A stretch of 64,000 nt of DNA from Berghia stephanieae. Taxonomy: Eukaryota; Mollusca; Gastropoda; Nudibranchia; Aeolidiidae. Below the pieces are notes generated by a model. That model was not told where the DNA came from. It was given only the letters and a program-made list of their open reading frames with translations, and did no database searches. Both the position numbers and the translations under genes were made by a program. Shown piece after piece: positions 52,025 through 62,037 of the stretch. Each line of letters begins with the position of its first letter. Within the stretch, counting starts at the first letter, position 1. The stretch covers positions 12,362,414 through 12,426,413 of the forward strand of contig CM067452.1 in NCBI GenBank assembly GCA_034508935.3, given 5' to 3'.

Positions 52025-52429
52025 AGTCTGATGTCACGTCGCCCAGCAACGGCAGCCATTGTGGTTCTAAACAAAGAAAATCGGTACTTTTTATTCTTCA
52101 TGCTGGCTAGAAGAACTTTTCATATGTCTTATGAGAATGTGTAAAAGTAAAAAAATGATGAGATTTATAATGTTTTTTTTTCCTCTGGATACGCTTTTAT
52201 GCTCGTCGGAAAAAATATTTCATAAGGGCGTCCACCATTGTTCCGATAGTGTAGAGCCAGTTACTAAGTTACCATGCGTCATTACGAAGGAAGTGACGTT
52301 ACGACTGTTGAAGCGTATTGAAGCCAAACTTTCGTAATGCTACGAATTTTTCGTAACAGTAGACAGGTCTGGTGTTATATTATTTAAAAAAAAAAAAGAT
52401 TTAAACAGTCTTTAGAAGAACAAGGTTCA

Positions 52430-52612
52430 TGGAATCAATGTTTATCCCGTTACGTATGTAAATACATCGTGGAGAATAGATGAGCCATAAACATTTAATG
52501 CTATTCTTTGGATAGAACGCTGGTTTATTCCAACGTAGTCCCCGATTTTTCTAACGAACGTGAACCACTCCTGGCTGGGTAGACAGATTATGGGGTCATG
52601 AAACAAAATTAA
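52430..52612 (-). mobile_element. SINE-D fragment
   Basis: GCTATTCTTTGGATAGAACG and GGCTGGGTAGACAGATTATG then GGGTCATGAAAC correspond to 60010-60110. The tRNA-like head is missing. Confidence 0.5.
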
Positions 52613-52649
52613 TCATGTCAACCGATTTAGTTCATTAGATGGTACAAAA

Positions 52650-53272
52650 TTGACGTCTCGGCACTTTGTTATTGCTTGTAAACAGCGATTTTAATGATTA
52701 GTTCTCTCATAAATTATTATATCGACCAGGCTATAAACGTTTAAGGTTACAGAGAGCTTTGTATGTTGGGATGTTTATATCGGCTAGCGGATATTGTGAT
52801 GACTATACCAAAACGCATAGCATCTATACCAGCCGACCAGTCAAGATTATAGGCCCTCGAGAATTTGATATCGTTTACTTCAATTTTTTTTACACATGTG
52901 ATCATGATAGGTGGGGGGGGGGGGGGGGGGGGCTTGAACTCTGAACTGAATTCAATAGAATGAATGACGTTGACATCACTCAGCTCTTTGTCTTTGGTTT
53001 CAGACCGCCAACTGCTGGTTTATTGGTTCTCCTCACTAAACTCCAGGTAACAGACTTGTAATGCTATGCGTATAGGGAAAATACTCACCTGTTATATCCG
53101 CCGCCCAAATGAATCGTACCAACATATTATTAAAAAACTGTGTATACCCTTTAATTTTTATTGTCTGATTATAAAGTCTATGAGAGGGATTTATAGTGAG
53201 AGCTAATCACCCGACTGGTGGTCTTAAAAACAATAGCAAACAGCTAAATGACGTCAATTTGGTTAGATCTGT
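52650..53272. mobile_element. Diverged MITE-B/R relatives and a G-run
   Basis: 52650-52825 (plus), 52955-53085 (plus) and 53085-53272 (minus) share the GGTTACA...TTATATC(C)G and CTTTGTTATTG-type blocks with MITE-B. A 21-bp G-run lies at 52912-52932. Confidence 0.45.
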
Positions 53273-53399
53273 AGGACATACTGATTCGGCACTTTGGCGT
53301 GTCGTATAAAGTTCCACATGATAAAATTTATAATAGGCTATTTATTATTCTTTTTTTAAAAAAAGCTCCAGCAAAATAACAATGACATTAATCAGTCGT

Positions 53400-53800
53400 A
53401 ATCTGAAATACATTAAAAAGAATTTTGACCAGAAAATTCGCCTTCCAAATTAGATATAGATAGATCGATAAAAATGACCCCTCGCTCGTTTTGTCAAAAA
53501 CTCTGAAAACTGGGACATTCTCGAAGACCTACTTGAAGGCCCTGGTTTTTTTTTTAGTTTTTGACAATACGAGGGATATTAAATAATTTCAAAAATACTT
53601 GAAATATATGATCATTCTGACAACGTTGTGAGCTTTCCTATGTCCTAGAGTGTCGATTAAGTGAAAAAAGTGATTTTATGATTTTTTTTTGGAGAGATAC
53701 TGTCCTTTTGTTGGTTAGGGCAGATTTACTGAGGTACTAGTTTGCTGGCTAAAATTTTAAAAATTTGTTTGTTTGTTTGTTTGTTTTCAGAGCACGGTAG
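53400..53800. mobile_element. Diverged FB-C foldback
   Basis: TTTTGACCAGAAAATTCGCC, GTCAAAAACTCTGAAAACTG and GGCCCTGG...TTTTTGACAATACG follow the FB-C order. The right end reaches CAGAGCACGGTAGT at about 53790. Confidence 0.55.
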
Positions 53801-53855
53801 TATTAATATTATTATTATTGTAAACAAAATGCAACACAGAAATAAATAAATGAAA

Positions 53856-54047
53856 TCAATAACATATCATATCAGACGGGAGTTTCTTCCTTCGACTTTC
53901 GCTGTAGAATTGGAACTGCAACTTTTGCATCGTCTGACCTGGTTCTGTAGTCAGCTGACTTCCGTAGTTTCCGGCGTTTGTGTTGGGGACCTTGTCGCTG
54001 AACATGTTGGATTTCTCGGGGAGCTCTTCTTTGTCTTTCATCTCGCC
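53856..54047 (-). CDS. CIMIP5: CIMIP5 (C2orf50)-like cilia protein, last exon
   Basis: Ciliary microtubule inner proteins coat the lumen of axonemal doublet microtubules. This 192-bp exon (acceptor CACTCCATCCAG on the minus strand) encodes GEMKDKEELPEKSNMFSDKV then PNTNAGNYGSQLTTEPGQTM, and ends FYSESRRKKLPSDMICY-stop. The pattern LPxxxxxFSDxVPxxxxxxxGSxLxTxxGQ...RKKKL is the one I know from human C2orf50 (CIMIP5). It joins in phase with the exon at 56630. A MITE-B begins 46 bp upstream of the acceptor. Confidence 0.8.
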   Translation of the reverse strand, partial: GEMKDKEELPEKSNMFSDKVPNTNAGNYGSQLTTEPGQTMQKLQFQFYSESRRKKLPSDMICY

Positions 54048-54092
54048 CTGGATGGAGTGGAAATTACACAAAAGAATCAACAACATAGCAAG

Positions 54093-54287
54093 TATAGATA
54101 GTTCGAAGATGACGTCACTCAGGTCTTTGTTATTGTTTTTTGCCATCCGCGTTTATGAGTAATGCTCACTGAACTGTATTAACCCGACTATAAACGTTCA
54201 TGGATACACACAGTTTTGTGTGTTGGTCCGTTATACTTCCGAATGGCAATGTTATGAGCTTCTTAGCCTAGCGCATACTATCTATAT
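54093..54287 (+). mobile_element. MITE-B copy in a CIMIP5 intron
   Basis: TATAGATAGTTCGAAGATGA, TGACGTCA, core, CGCATACTATCTATA. It lies just upstream of the last CIMIP5 exon in the gene's own direction. Confidence 0.8.
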
Positions 54288-54316
54288 AAGTCACTTTGGC
54301 TATTTCAAAATTCAGA

Positions 54317-55091
54317 ATAGATAGTCTGCGCTTGGTTAAGGAGCCCACACACGTTGCCATCCGGAAGTATAATGGACCACCACACAAAACTATGTGTGTA
54401 ACCTTGAACGTTTGTAGTTTGGTTAATACAGTTTAGTGAGAATTACTCATAAACGTGGATGGAAAAAAAACAATAACAAAGACCTTTGTGACGTCATCTT
54501 TGTACTGTCTATAGATAGCATGCACTGGGCTAAGAAGTTCACAACACTGCCATCCGGAAATATAACGGACCAACACACAAAACTATGTGTGTAACCTTGA
54601 ACGTTTATAGTCAGGTTAATACAGTTTAGTGAGAATTACTCATAAACGTGGATGCCAAAAAGCAATAATAAAGACCAGCGTGACGTCATCTTCGTTCTAT
54701 CTGTACAGTTTAGTGAGAAATGCTCATAAACGGGGATGGTAAAAAAACAATGACAAAGACCTTTGTGCGTCATCTTCATTATTTCTATAGATAGAACAAA
54801 GATGACGTCGCTCTGGTCTTTGTTATTGATGATTGCCATCCGCTTTTATAATTCTCACTAAACTGCATTAACCAGACTATAGATAGAATGCGCTTGGCCA
54901 AGGAGTTCACAACATTGCCATCCGGAAGTATAACGGACCAACACACAAACTCTGTGTAACCATGAACTTTTATATAAACTGTATTAACCAGACTATAAAA
55001 GTCCATGGTTACACATGGTTTTGTGTGTTAGTCCGTTATACTTCCGGATGGCAATGTTATGAGCTTCTTAGCCAAGCGCATACTTTCTATA
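54317..55091. mobile_element. Cluster of MITE-B copies and half-copies
   Basis: Minus copies 54317-54513 and 54511-54705, then half-copies 54706-54789 (-), 54788-54877 (+), 54877-54975 (-) and 54976-55091 (+). They are joined at shared termini or at internal points. The 54877 block breaks into the 54788 block and reads TATAGATAGAATGCGCTTGG. Confidence 0.7.
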
Positions 55092-55094
55092 GGG

Positions 55095-55705
55095 CAGAGA
55101 AGTCGTAACGTCACACCTTCCTAATATTCCAGTTCCAAACTCATTGGAAGTGTGTATGTAACCAGTCCTATGGAGGACCAATAAAGCATAGGTTACACAA
55201 TGAGGCATAACTATTTTAGTAGCAAGATGTATAGGCAGAGTCTCTTAAATCAATCAACCCTAACACCGACTATATCCGTAGTTTACCCGGGTTACTTCTA
55301 CCCCACGCATATTTATTACATTTTTTCTGAGACAAATTATAGGCATAGTAACAAAGCTAATGTTTTTAGTTTTTGCATGTTAATGAATGGTAGTTGAATA
55401 AAACTATTTCTAGGTACATGTTCATTTTTAATTTATTTTTTTCCAATTTTGAACGTAGCAAAAATCTGTAGGATTGAGTGAGTTAAGATTACAGGATGTA
55501 AACGAGCGAGGCTGGATAACCTTTATTTACGACCACATTATATTACACTAGAATATTATACGATGCCATCACTCTGAAACCAGGAAATCAATTTCACAAG
55601 GAATGTATACAGTCCCCGAAAGTATAGTTTTACACTTTTAATGAGATTGGAACCAGTTTTTTAAATTTCACACATTTCCTCTTTATTTGAGAATTGTGAC
55701 CACTC
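55095..55705 (+). repeat. Repeat U copy containing MITE-N
   Basis: Matches 59420-59785 in reverse orientation (GATGCCATCACTCTGAAACC, TGGAAGTGTGTATGTAACC). The only large gap in the match is MITE-N at 55246-55486. Confidence 0.65.
55246..55486 (-). mobile_element. MITE-N inserted at TTAA in repeat U
   Basis: TTAA on both sides; the corresponding site in the 59-kb U copy is CTAA without insertion. Ends as in 40849-41097. Confidence 0.75.
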
Positions 55706-55767
55706 GTCTAAAACTGGCTTTATGTTGGGATAAACACCATCTTTAAAACTGAATTTCCAGCTTAACG

Positions 55768-55940
55768 CGAGTGATGTTGTGATATGACACTCGCCTTTGG
55801 ATCGGATGGTCTGGGTTTGAGTCCCGCTTTGAGCAAGCGGGGCATGGTTGAGTCTTTCTGGATAATGCTATTTACTCACATTATCTCTCACCGTACTCGG
55901 GTGTAAAATTAGTAAAAATTAGTACCTGAACGTAAGTGTC
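55768..55940 (+). mobile_element. SINE-1, 3'-truncated
   Basis: GATATGACACTCGCCTTTGG, worn B box GGGTTTGAGTCCC, and cut at AGTACCTGAACGTAA. Confidence 0.65.
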
Positions 55941-55984
55941 ATTTATCATGTTTTGAGATTTTGGAGTTAACAGTTAAAACCGGT

Positions 55985-56240
55985 GTATATTCACCATCCG
56001 AAAGAGGCAGTTACGGTTTAGGGACATGTGTGGAGAAGAGACGGAATAGAAAAGTTGGTAACATCTGGGATGATCGAAGGAAAGAGAGATAGAGGAAGAC
56101 AAAGAACCTAAGAATGGCCAAATGTGATTTTAAAAGCAACACAGATTTCATGCGCACCGCAGAGGATCGTGATTCGTGGAGACAGCTGACTGGCAACGTG
56201 CTAAAGAGCACAAGCCACGATGGATGTTGATGATGTTCAC
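55985..56240 (+). mobile_element. RTE-like LINE 3' fragment
   Basis: Translates in pieces as VWRRDGIEKLVTSGMIEGKR DRGRQRT and TAEDRDSWRQL-like sequence. This is the C-terminal GxxxGKRxRGRxR...W motif region of RTE-like proteins. It ends in a short GATGTTGATGAT tail. Several stops. Confidence 0.6.
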
Positions 56241-56394
56241 CTATGTCAAAATTGTTCAAACTTCGAAGAGCTGGTCGATGAGGCTGGTTGACGTGCAATG
56301 ATAATAGGTGACGGCGTGAAGTCTTTATCGTAGAGTAACTTTTGCTTTGACCAAATATACAGGTAGTAAAAGTTGTGGTAGCGATGATGATAAC

Positions 56395-56499
56395 GATGTT
56401 GAAGTGATGATGATGATTGATGATGATGAATGATGATGATGATGATGATGAATAATGATGATGATAATGATGATGATGATGATGATGATAACGCTGTTG

Positions 56500-56538
<39 letters not shown>

Positions 56539-56620
56539 GATGATGATGATGAAAATGAAGATGACGATGATGATGATGACAACGATGATGATGATGATAA
56601 TAGTGACGATGATGAAGATG
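56395..56620 (+). repeat. (GAT)n microsatellite with interruptions
   Basis: About 220 bp of GAT/ATG triplets, ending 10 bp from the donor of the next CIMIP5 exon. Ser/His-rich frames across it are artefacts. Confidence 0.95.
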
Positions 56621-56629
56621 ATTTGTTAC

Positions 56630-56669
56630 CTTGGCATCAAAGTCAGCGATAAAGCCCCAGTTTTCCTCC
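56630..56669 (-). CDS. CIMIP5: CIMIP5 (C2orf50)-like, 40-bp internal exon
   Basis: Minus strand: acceptor TTTCTAACACAG, donor GTAACA. One base completes a Trp codon (TG + G), then EENWGFIADFDAK. Human C2orf50 has xxNWSFLKDYDPMG at this place. Microexon size, both splice sites, phase and motif all agree. Confidence 0.8.
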
Positions 56670-56798
56670 CTGTGTTAGAAAAAAGATGAAACATATTACT
56701 GCAAAACTGATAAGAATTTCAATCAAATCATTTTCATTAGAGAAGTTCGATCTAAGTAGGCAAAGTGTGTGCTTATTTAACAAAGCCATCGTTAACTT

Positions 56799-57165
56799 AT
56801 AGATATAATGAAGTTGACGTCACTTGGGTCTTTGTTATTGTTTTTTGCCATCAACGTTTATGAGTAATTCTCACTAAATTGTATTAACCAGATTATAAAA
56901 GTTCATGGTTACAAATAGTTTTGTGGGTTGGTCCGTTATACTTCCGGGTGGCAATTTTGTGAGCTTCTTAGCCAAGAGCATACTATCTATAGCTTGACAC
57001 TGACCCCCCAAAAATGACTTCAAAAGACAAGTCTTTGGCCACAAGTAGTGAATTGTATTCTTTAGTTCAACCAATTGGATCACTTGTTTCCTTGAGCTAA
57101 CGTCAACTCACGAGCTGCAAAAACCTAAAAAAATGACGTCAAACTAAGTCCTAGTGAACTTCGAG
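56799..57165 (+). mobile_element. MITE-B copy followed by MITE-F copy
   Basis: MITE-B 56799-56991. MITE-F from about 56990 (AGCTTGACACTGACCCCCCA) to 57165 (ATGACGTCAAACTAAG). The F unit starts right at the MITE-B terminus; the same GCCATCGTTAACTTATAG sequence also precedes the F unit at 59010. Confidence 0.65.
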
Positions 57166-57587
57166 CATAATATGGAAAGGTAATATAGATCACCCCTCAT
57201 TAAGGAATATAAAATAAAAACACCGATTATAACATTAAAGAAAAATAAATGCCCACATGGACTTCCTTTACTAATTCAAAGGGACGCAATTCGTATAATT
57301 TGGGTGTCGTTACATTAAAACACGAGTTATTTCCCTTAACTTCTTGCACTCGAATTTCTTTCTCTGCTTTCATTCACACCGTCAACATTTGTAACCCATC
57401 GCCTCATAACGTTTCTAAATCGGGTGAACAAGATACCAAACATGAGTTTTACAGTAAAGATGATGAAAAAAGTCAAATCTTATTTTTTGCCAGCTTAAGA
57501 TATGTTTTTCCTTCTTCCCAATAAAACAAGTATTTAATCCAAATATCATAATATTATTCCGACTAGAATTCCAATGTTTAAATGAGC
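57166..57587. other. No gene recognised
   Basis: Lies in a CIMIP5 intron. A 91-codon plus frame (57249-57524) has no motif I recognise and is probably chance. Confidence 0.35.
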
Positions 57588-57893
57588 TTACATGAGCTTT
57601 TATATAGCGAAAATATCCACTAAACGTGCTCAGAGCGCTTCACAAGGGGTCCCTGGTCGACAGTAACATTTAACATTTAGGACGGGACATGACGTCTTTT
57701 AGTCGATATTATCTTTTTTTTCGGACAGAGACAACCCTGTTTACGGCCAGGTACTCATTTTACACCTGAGTACGGTAGGAGACTGTAAATAAAGAGCCTT
57801 TTCCAAGGACTCAACTACGAGCTGAGCGAGGCTCGAACCCAGGACCTTTCGATCTGAACGCGAGTGTCATATCACAAGACCACATAGCCACAA
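57588..57893 (-). mobile_element. SINE-1 copy, full length, reverse orientation
   Basis: Minus strand head GTGGCTATGTGGTCTTGTGA, B box GGGTTCGAGCC, and 3' end GTGGATATTTTCGCTATATA. Confidence 0.8.
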
Positions 57894-58009
57894 TGTTTCG
57901 CCTCTAACCAACCCTGCCATAGTTTCCATTGTAAGGATAGGTAACAATTAATATTATTTTATTTTTCAATCAATTTAATTGAAGTAAGTTTTATTTTACT
58001 CTTGTGGGA

Positions 58010-58080
58010 CATTATTCTTTAGACCCTTTGTAAAGCACTCTGAGCACGTTTAGTGGATATCGCACTATAACATAATAACT
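58010..58080 (+). mobile_element. SINE-1 3'-end fragment
   Basis: GACCCTTTGTAAAGCACTCT, GAGCACGTTTAGTGGATATC. Confidence 0.65.
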
Positions 58081-58317
58081 CTCACGCTCAAGTATTCTAT
58101 ATTGAGTGAATGCATTATCTGCCAAATTCAATCACAGAATTGGTGGAAACGAATAATTAACTAAGAGAGAAAAAACGAATTAAATATTATCTGACGCCTT
58201 ATAATATTTTGCCGTAACGATTGTCAATTGAAAATCGATTGATCACCGACTCATCAGCACAGAGACTAACTCGAAGCAACACATTTACATATCACGTGGT
58301 TGCATTCAACCAATCAG

Positions 58318-58900
58318 TCACTCACACTCACACAATCCTCTCCGGGCCTGCTGGCACATGAGGCGATGCAACGGATCTCTCCAACTGGTCCTGTCAGCAG
58401 CTATTATCTTGGGTCATCTCGAGGGACAGACAGACCTCTCTGTTTTAGGTTCCTCTCTACGGTACGTCACCAAGTCTCCTTGGGGCGGTCTCGCTTTCTC
58501 TATCCTTGGGTGTCCATCGCAGAGCCTTTCTTATCATCAGGTCTGCAACAGACATGTCCCAACCTTTGCCATCTTCTTTAATGAGACTCTCCAGAGACTC
58601 CACTTTAGTTCTCGTTCTCAGGTCCTCATTTGAGATTATGTTTGGCCAGAATATCTTGAAGATTCGTCGCAAACTTTTGTCTTGGAATACTTCAAGTTTC
58701 TGAACGATACTCTCTATAATCTTCCAATATTCTGAGCCATAGAGCAAAAGCTCAAGACATCACTTTTAAAATTCTTTATTTTAGTGCTTGAATACAATCC
58801 CATTGCTCTCCAAATTTGTTTGAGGGAAGCAAATGTCTGGTTTGCCTTACTGATTCTGGTTTTAATCTCGGCATTGCAGTCACGATCTGTTGTCAGTTTT
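58318..58900 (-). mobile_element. RTE-like LINE 3' fragment with 14-bp TSD
   Basis: Flanked by ATTCAACCAATCAG at 58304-58317 and 58901-58914. Minus-strand translation gives DCNAEIKTRISKANQTFASL, QIWRAMGLYS, MLYGSEYWKIIESIVQKLEV, LRRIFKIFWPNIISNEDLRT and ALRWTPKDRESE. These are the post-palm and C-terminal blocks of an RTE-like RT (YGSExW, LRRIxxIxWPxxISNxxL). The tail is a short (TGAG)n. Frame changes and stops are present near the C terminus. Confidence 0.82.
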
Positions 58901-59009
58901 ATTCAACCAATCAGGATGCATGTTAATTACAAATTACATTTCCACACGGGACTGGTAAACGCATTCACCGTCTTATAAGGAATGGTTTGGACGATAAGCC
59001 AACCATCGT

Positions 59010-59202
59010 TAACTTATAGCCTGACACTGGCCAAACATGACGTCAAAAGACAAGGCTTTGGCCACAAAAGAAAACAAATCGTGAGTTGTATTCAATAGTT
59101 CAACCAATGGGACCACTTTTTTTCTCTGAGCACTACTAACGACAACTCACTAGGCGCTGCTCGAACCTAAGAAATGACGTCAAGCTATAAGTCCCAGGGG
59201 TT
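59010..59202 (+). mobile_element. MITE-F copy
   Basis: TATAGCCTGACACTGGCC at the left and ATGACGTCAAGCTATAAG at the right; interior as in the 32.6-33.1 kb palindrome arms. It ends 31 bp before a CIMIP5 exon. Confidence 0.75.
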
Positions 59203-59232
59203 CTAGTGTTCGATTGCTACGAGCCAACTCAC

Positions 59233-59395
59233 CAATTTTTGAGGCACCTCCTTTCGGCGTGCACACTCTGTTTCCATATAACATCTTGGGTGACGGCATT
59301 ACACTTGCCTAGATCTGCCTCCTTGGCGGGTTTCCCAGCGGCCACTGGTTCTGGGGGGGGCTACAGGCTTGGGCACACACGAGTCGTGGTAGGCA
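59233..59395 (-). CDS. CIMIP5: CIMIP5 (C2orf50)-like, first visible exon
   Basis: Minus strand: acceptor TTTTCTTCTCCAG, donor GTGAGT. One base completes the previous codon, then AYHDSCVPKPVAPP; after an 8-C run comes EPVAAGKPAKEADLGKCNAV then TQDVIWKQSVHAERRCLKNW. The block QDxxWxxxxxAERRxxxxW is the core of the C2orf50/CIMIP5 family. The two parts lie in different frames as given; seven Cs in place of eight at 59353-59360 would leave a single frame. This may be a homopolymer sequencing error or a true frame change. Upstream exons were not found. Confidence 0.7.
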
Positions 59396-59419
59396 CTGGA
59401 GAAGAAAATGTACAAAGAC

Positions 59420-59785
59420 GGGGAAAATTAAGATCATAATAAATAGGGGACAAAAATGTGATGTAAAAAACAAAACTGATTTCTATCTCAATGGAAGTGT
59501 AAAACCACTCTTCCTGGGGACTGAATACATATCCTGTGTAGATTATTATCTGGTTTCAGAGTGATGGTATCTTATTTTCGTTCTAGTGTGAATACATGCT
59601 GGTCGTCAATAAAGTTCCCCCATCCTCGCTCTTTTACGTCCCGTAATTCTTAGAATCTGACTATACAACCTGCTATTAACATCGTTATGCCACCTAAAGA
59701 CTATTCATTATTAGTCTTCCGACAGTTACATACAAACTTTCAATGATTTTGGAACCGGAAAAGTAGAAGGTGTGACGTCACGACT
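59420..59785 (-). repeat. Repeat U copy without MITE-N
   Basis: Reverse match to 55095-55705. It reaches to within about 25 bp of the CIMIP5 acceptor at 59395, so it may supply part of the intron's 3' end. Confidence 0.6.
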
Positions 59786-59929
59786 TTTCTTCACTATGAA
59801 CATGAATAAATTAGGGAGCGGGCACTGGTGTAAGACAAAAATAAACACGGAGGACGTCCTTCACATTGCTCTATCTATATAACCCAAAAACAGGCGTCTT
59901 GAGACCAAACTTTCATTTAATAAGAGAAA

Positions 59930-60196
59930 AAAAAGTGGTCTCTTCATAGCCATTAGGCCAATGGAGCCGGAGTTTATCCCGGTTTCTATAGCGTGAAACG
60001 GACAATTAGCAATTGGTTGCTATCCTTTGGATGGGATGCTAATCAATCGCAAGGTACTTTCCGCCAAATGTAACAGGCCTCAGCTACTGTTGGGTGGGCA
60101 ATGGAGTCATAAAAAATCTCTACTGCACCCAGGATCGATCTTAATCCCTTTGCGTGTGAAGCGAGTGCTCTACCAACTGAGCTATCGGGACCCCTT
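59930..60196 (-). mobile_element. SINE-D copy, longest
   Basis: Minus strand: GGTCCCGATAGCTCAGTTGG, TAGAGCACTCGCTTCACACG and GATCGATCCTGGGTGC (B-box position), then the body with GGCGGAAAGTACCTTGCGAT and a 3' end near GAAGAGACCACTTTTTTTTC. Confidence 0.7.
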
Positions 60197-60297
60197 AGCT
60201 ATCGAGACCGATTTAATACCAACGTACTTCAATACCGTCAATAGGAGTAACTTTGCCTCAAGGGGAAACTTTGCCTCTATGAATTTGGAGCATTTTG

Positions 60298-60371
<74 letters not shown>

Positions 60372-61352
60372 CCATTGCTTTTTTCACCCTGAGTCAGGGT
60401 CAGGCCACAGACAAACAGTTTCCATCCTTCTCTATCCTAAGCTAATTTTTTTTTTTTTATCTCATTCCATGTGTTATCACTTCTCTGTATTTTGAATAAC
60501 CTCAGCTTTATTTGCAGTCGTTGAACCCATTGAAAGACCTTACTTTCTATGAAAAGGAAATTAATAATTGTCACAAAACGAAATAATCTCTTATTGGTCC
60601 AAAATTCAAAATGCAAAGTTTCCACTTTAGCAATGAAAGTTACCCCGGTTGACAGTACTTGATATCTATTTATCTGTTAGTTGTTCTAGGGAACAAGTTC
60701 ACATGTCGCTCGATGTACATTTTGGGACATGCCCTATGGCATGATGTCTCATCAAGCGTTTCAAACCGCAAAATGTATTGTGAAATTAAAAATAAAAACA
60801 AAACAACAATCTAAACCAAAACAAAAAAGAAAAACAATAACAAAAAAAAAAAAAAACAAAAAAAAAAAAAGCAAACAAAAAACAAAAAAAACAACAACAA
60901 CAAAAACAGGCAACAAAATTTTTTACCCATCTCGAAACAAAAGAAAAAAAGATACCCCCCCCCCCCCCCAAAAAAAAAAAAAAAAAAAAAAAAAAAACCA
61001 AACAAAAAAAAAAAAACAACAAAACAAAACAAAAAAAAAAAAAACCAAAACAATAAACACCAAAAAAAAAACCACGAAAAGAAATTACAAATACCCCCCC
61101 CCCCCCCCCCGCCCAAAAAAAAAATATTAATAAAAACCTAACAAAAATAAAACAAATCAAAACAAGAACGAAAATGTAGGTTTTGAAATTCATCACTAAA
61201 ACTCTAATCCTCAGGTCTCATCCGCCATGTTGTGACACGATCCGTAACAATATTATGATGACGAATATTCTTCCATGGCCACGTTACCGATCTATCGATT
61301 ATCGATACACCAATAAATCAATACAATCTACCGATCGATACCAGACTTGGCA

Positions 61353-61403
<51 letters not shown>

Positions 61404-61526
61404 CTCTCTCTCTCTGACTCTTTCTCTCTCTGACTCTCTCTCTCTCTCTACTCTACTCTCTCTCTCTCCCTTTCTCTCTCTCTCCCTCTCTCTCTCTCCC
61501 TTTCTCTCCCCTCCTTTCTCTCCCTT

Positions 61527-61560
<34 letters not shown>

Positions 61561-61763
61561 CTTTCTTTCTCTCTCTATCTATCTCCCTTTCTCTCTCTTT
61601 CTATTTTATCGATTATCAAGCGATCTTACTTGCGGTATAAATATCGATTTTATGCACGATAGATATTAGTCCCTGAGTCGGATTAAGAAAAAATTATGCG
61701 ACAAAATGATTAGTTTGGACGCTGTCAGGAATTCAAAATGTGACCAAACGCCTCCGTCTAGTA
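60197..61763. repeat. Low-complexity region: (ATC)n, A/C-only tract, (CT)n
   Basis: (ATC)n at 60299-60371. 60785-61180 is almost purely A and C on the plus strand, with two C-runs (60955-60969, 61095-61110). (CT)n with few interruptions at 61351-61610. The lysine-rich, Phe-rich and Ser/Leu-rich frames here are artefacts. No gene seen. Confidence 0.9.
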
Positions 61764-61997
61764 TTAACTCACTCAATCCTAGAGATTTTTGCTACTTTTC
61801 AAAATTGGACAAAAAAAAAAAAGTATTTAAAATGAGCATGTACATAGATAGTTTTATTCAACTACCATTAACATGCAAAAACGATAAACATTAGCTTTGA
61901 TACTACGCCTATAATTTGTCTCAGAAAAATGTAATAAAATAAAAGTAACCCCGGGTATACTACGGATATAGTCGGTGTTAGGGTTGAGTGAGTTAAT
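61764..61997 (+). mobile_element. MITE-N copy
   Basis: TTAACTCACTCAATCCTAGA at the left, GGTGTTAGGGTTGAGTGAG then TTAA at the right. Confidence 0.8.
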
Positions 61998-62037
61998 TGT
62001 GGTAGTCGGGTGCGAATAGTAATTATTTTAATTTGAA

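Larger units (their letters stand above)
50677..52312 (+). mobile_element. MITE-H copy split by a LINE
   Basis: Left 19 bp (TTCAATAGTCTGATGTCAC) at 50677-50695 and the remaining body at 52038-52312. AGTCTGATGTCAC is present on both sides of the LINE (50683-50695, 52025-52037). Confidence 0.85.

Noticed and set aside
56325-56582. Ser/His-rich protein
   Set aside because: Frame across a (GAT)n microsatellite.
60729-61196. Lysine/proline-rich or Phe-rich proteins
   Set aside because: Arise from the A/C-only tract on either strand.
61183-61662. Ser/Leu repeat protein
   Set aside because: Frame across (CT)n.
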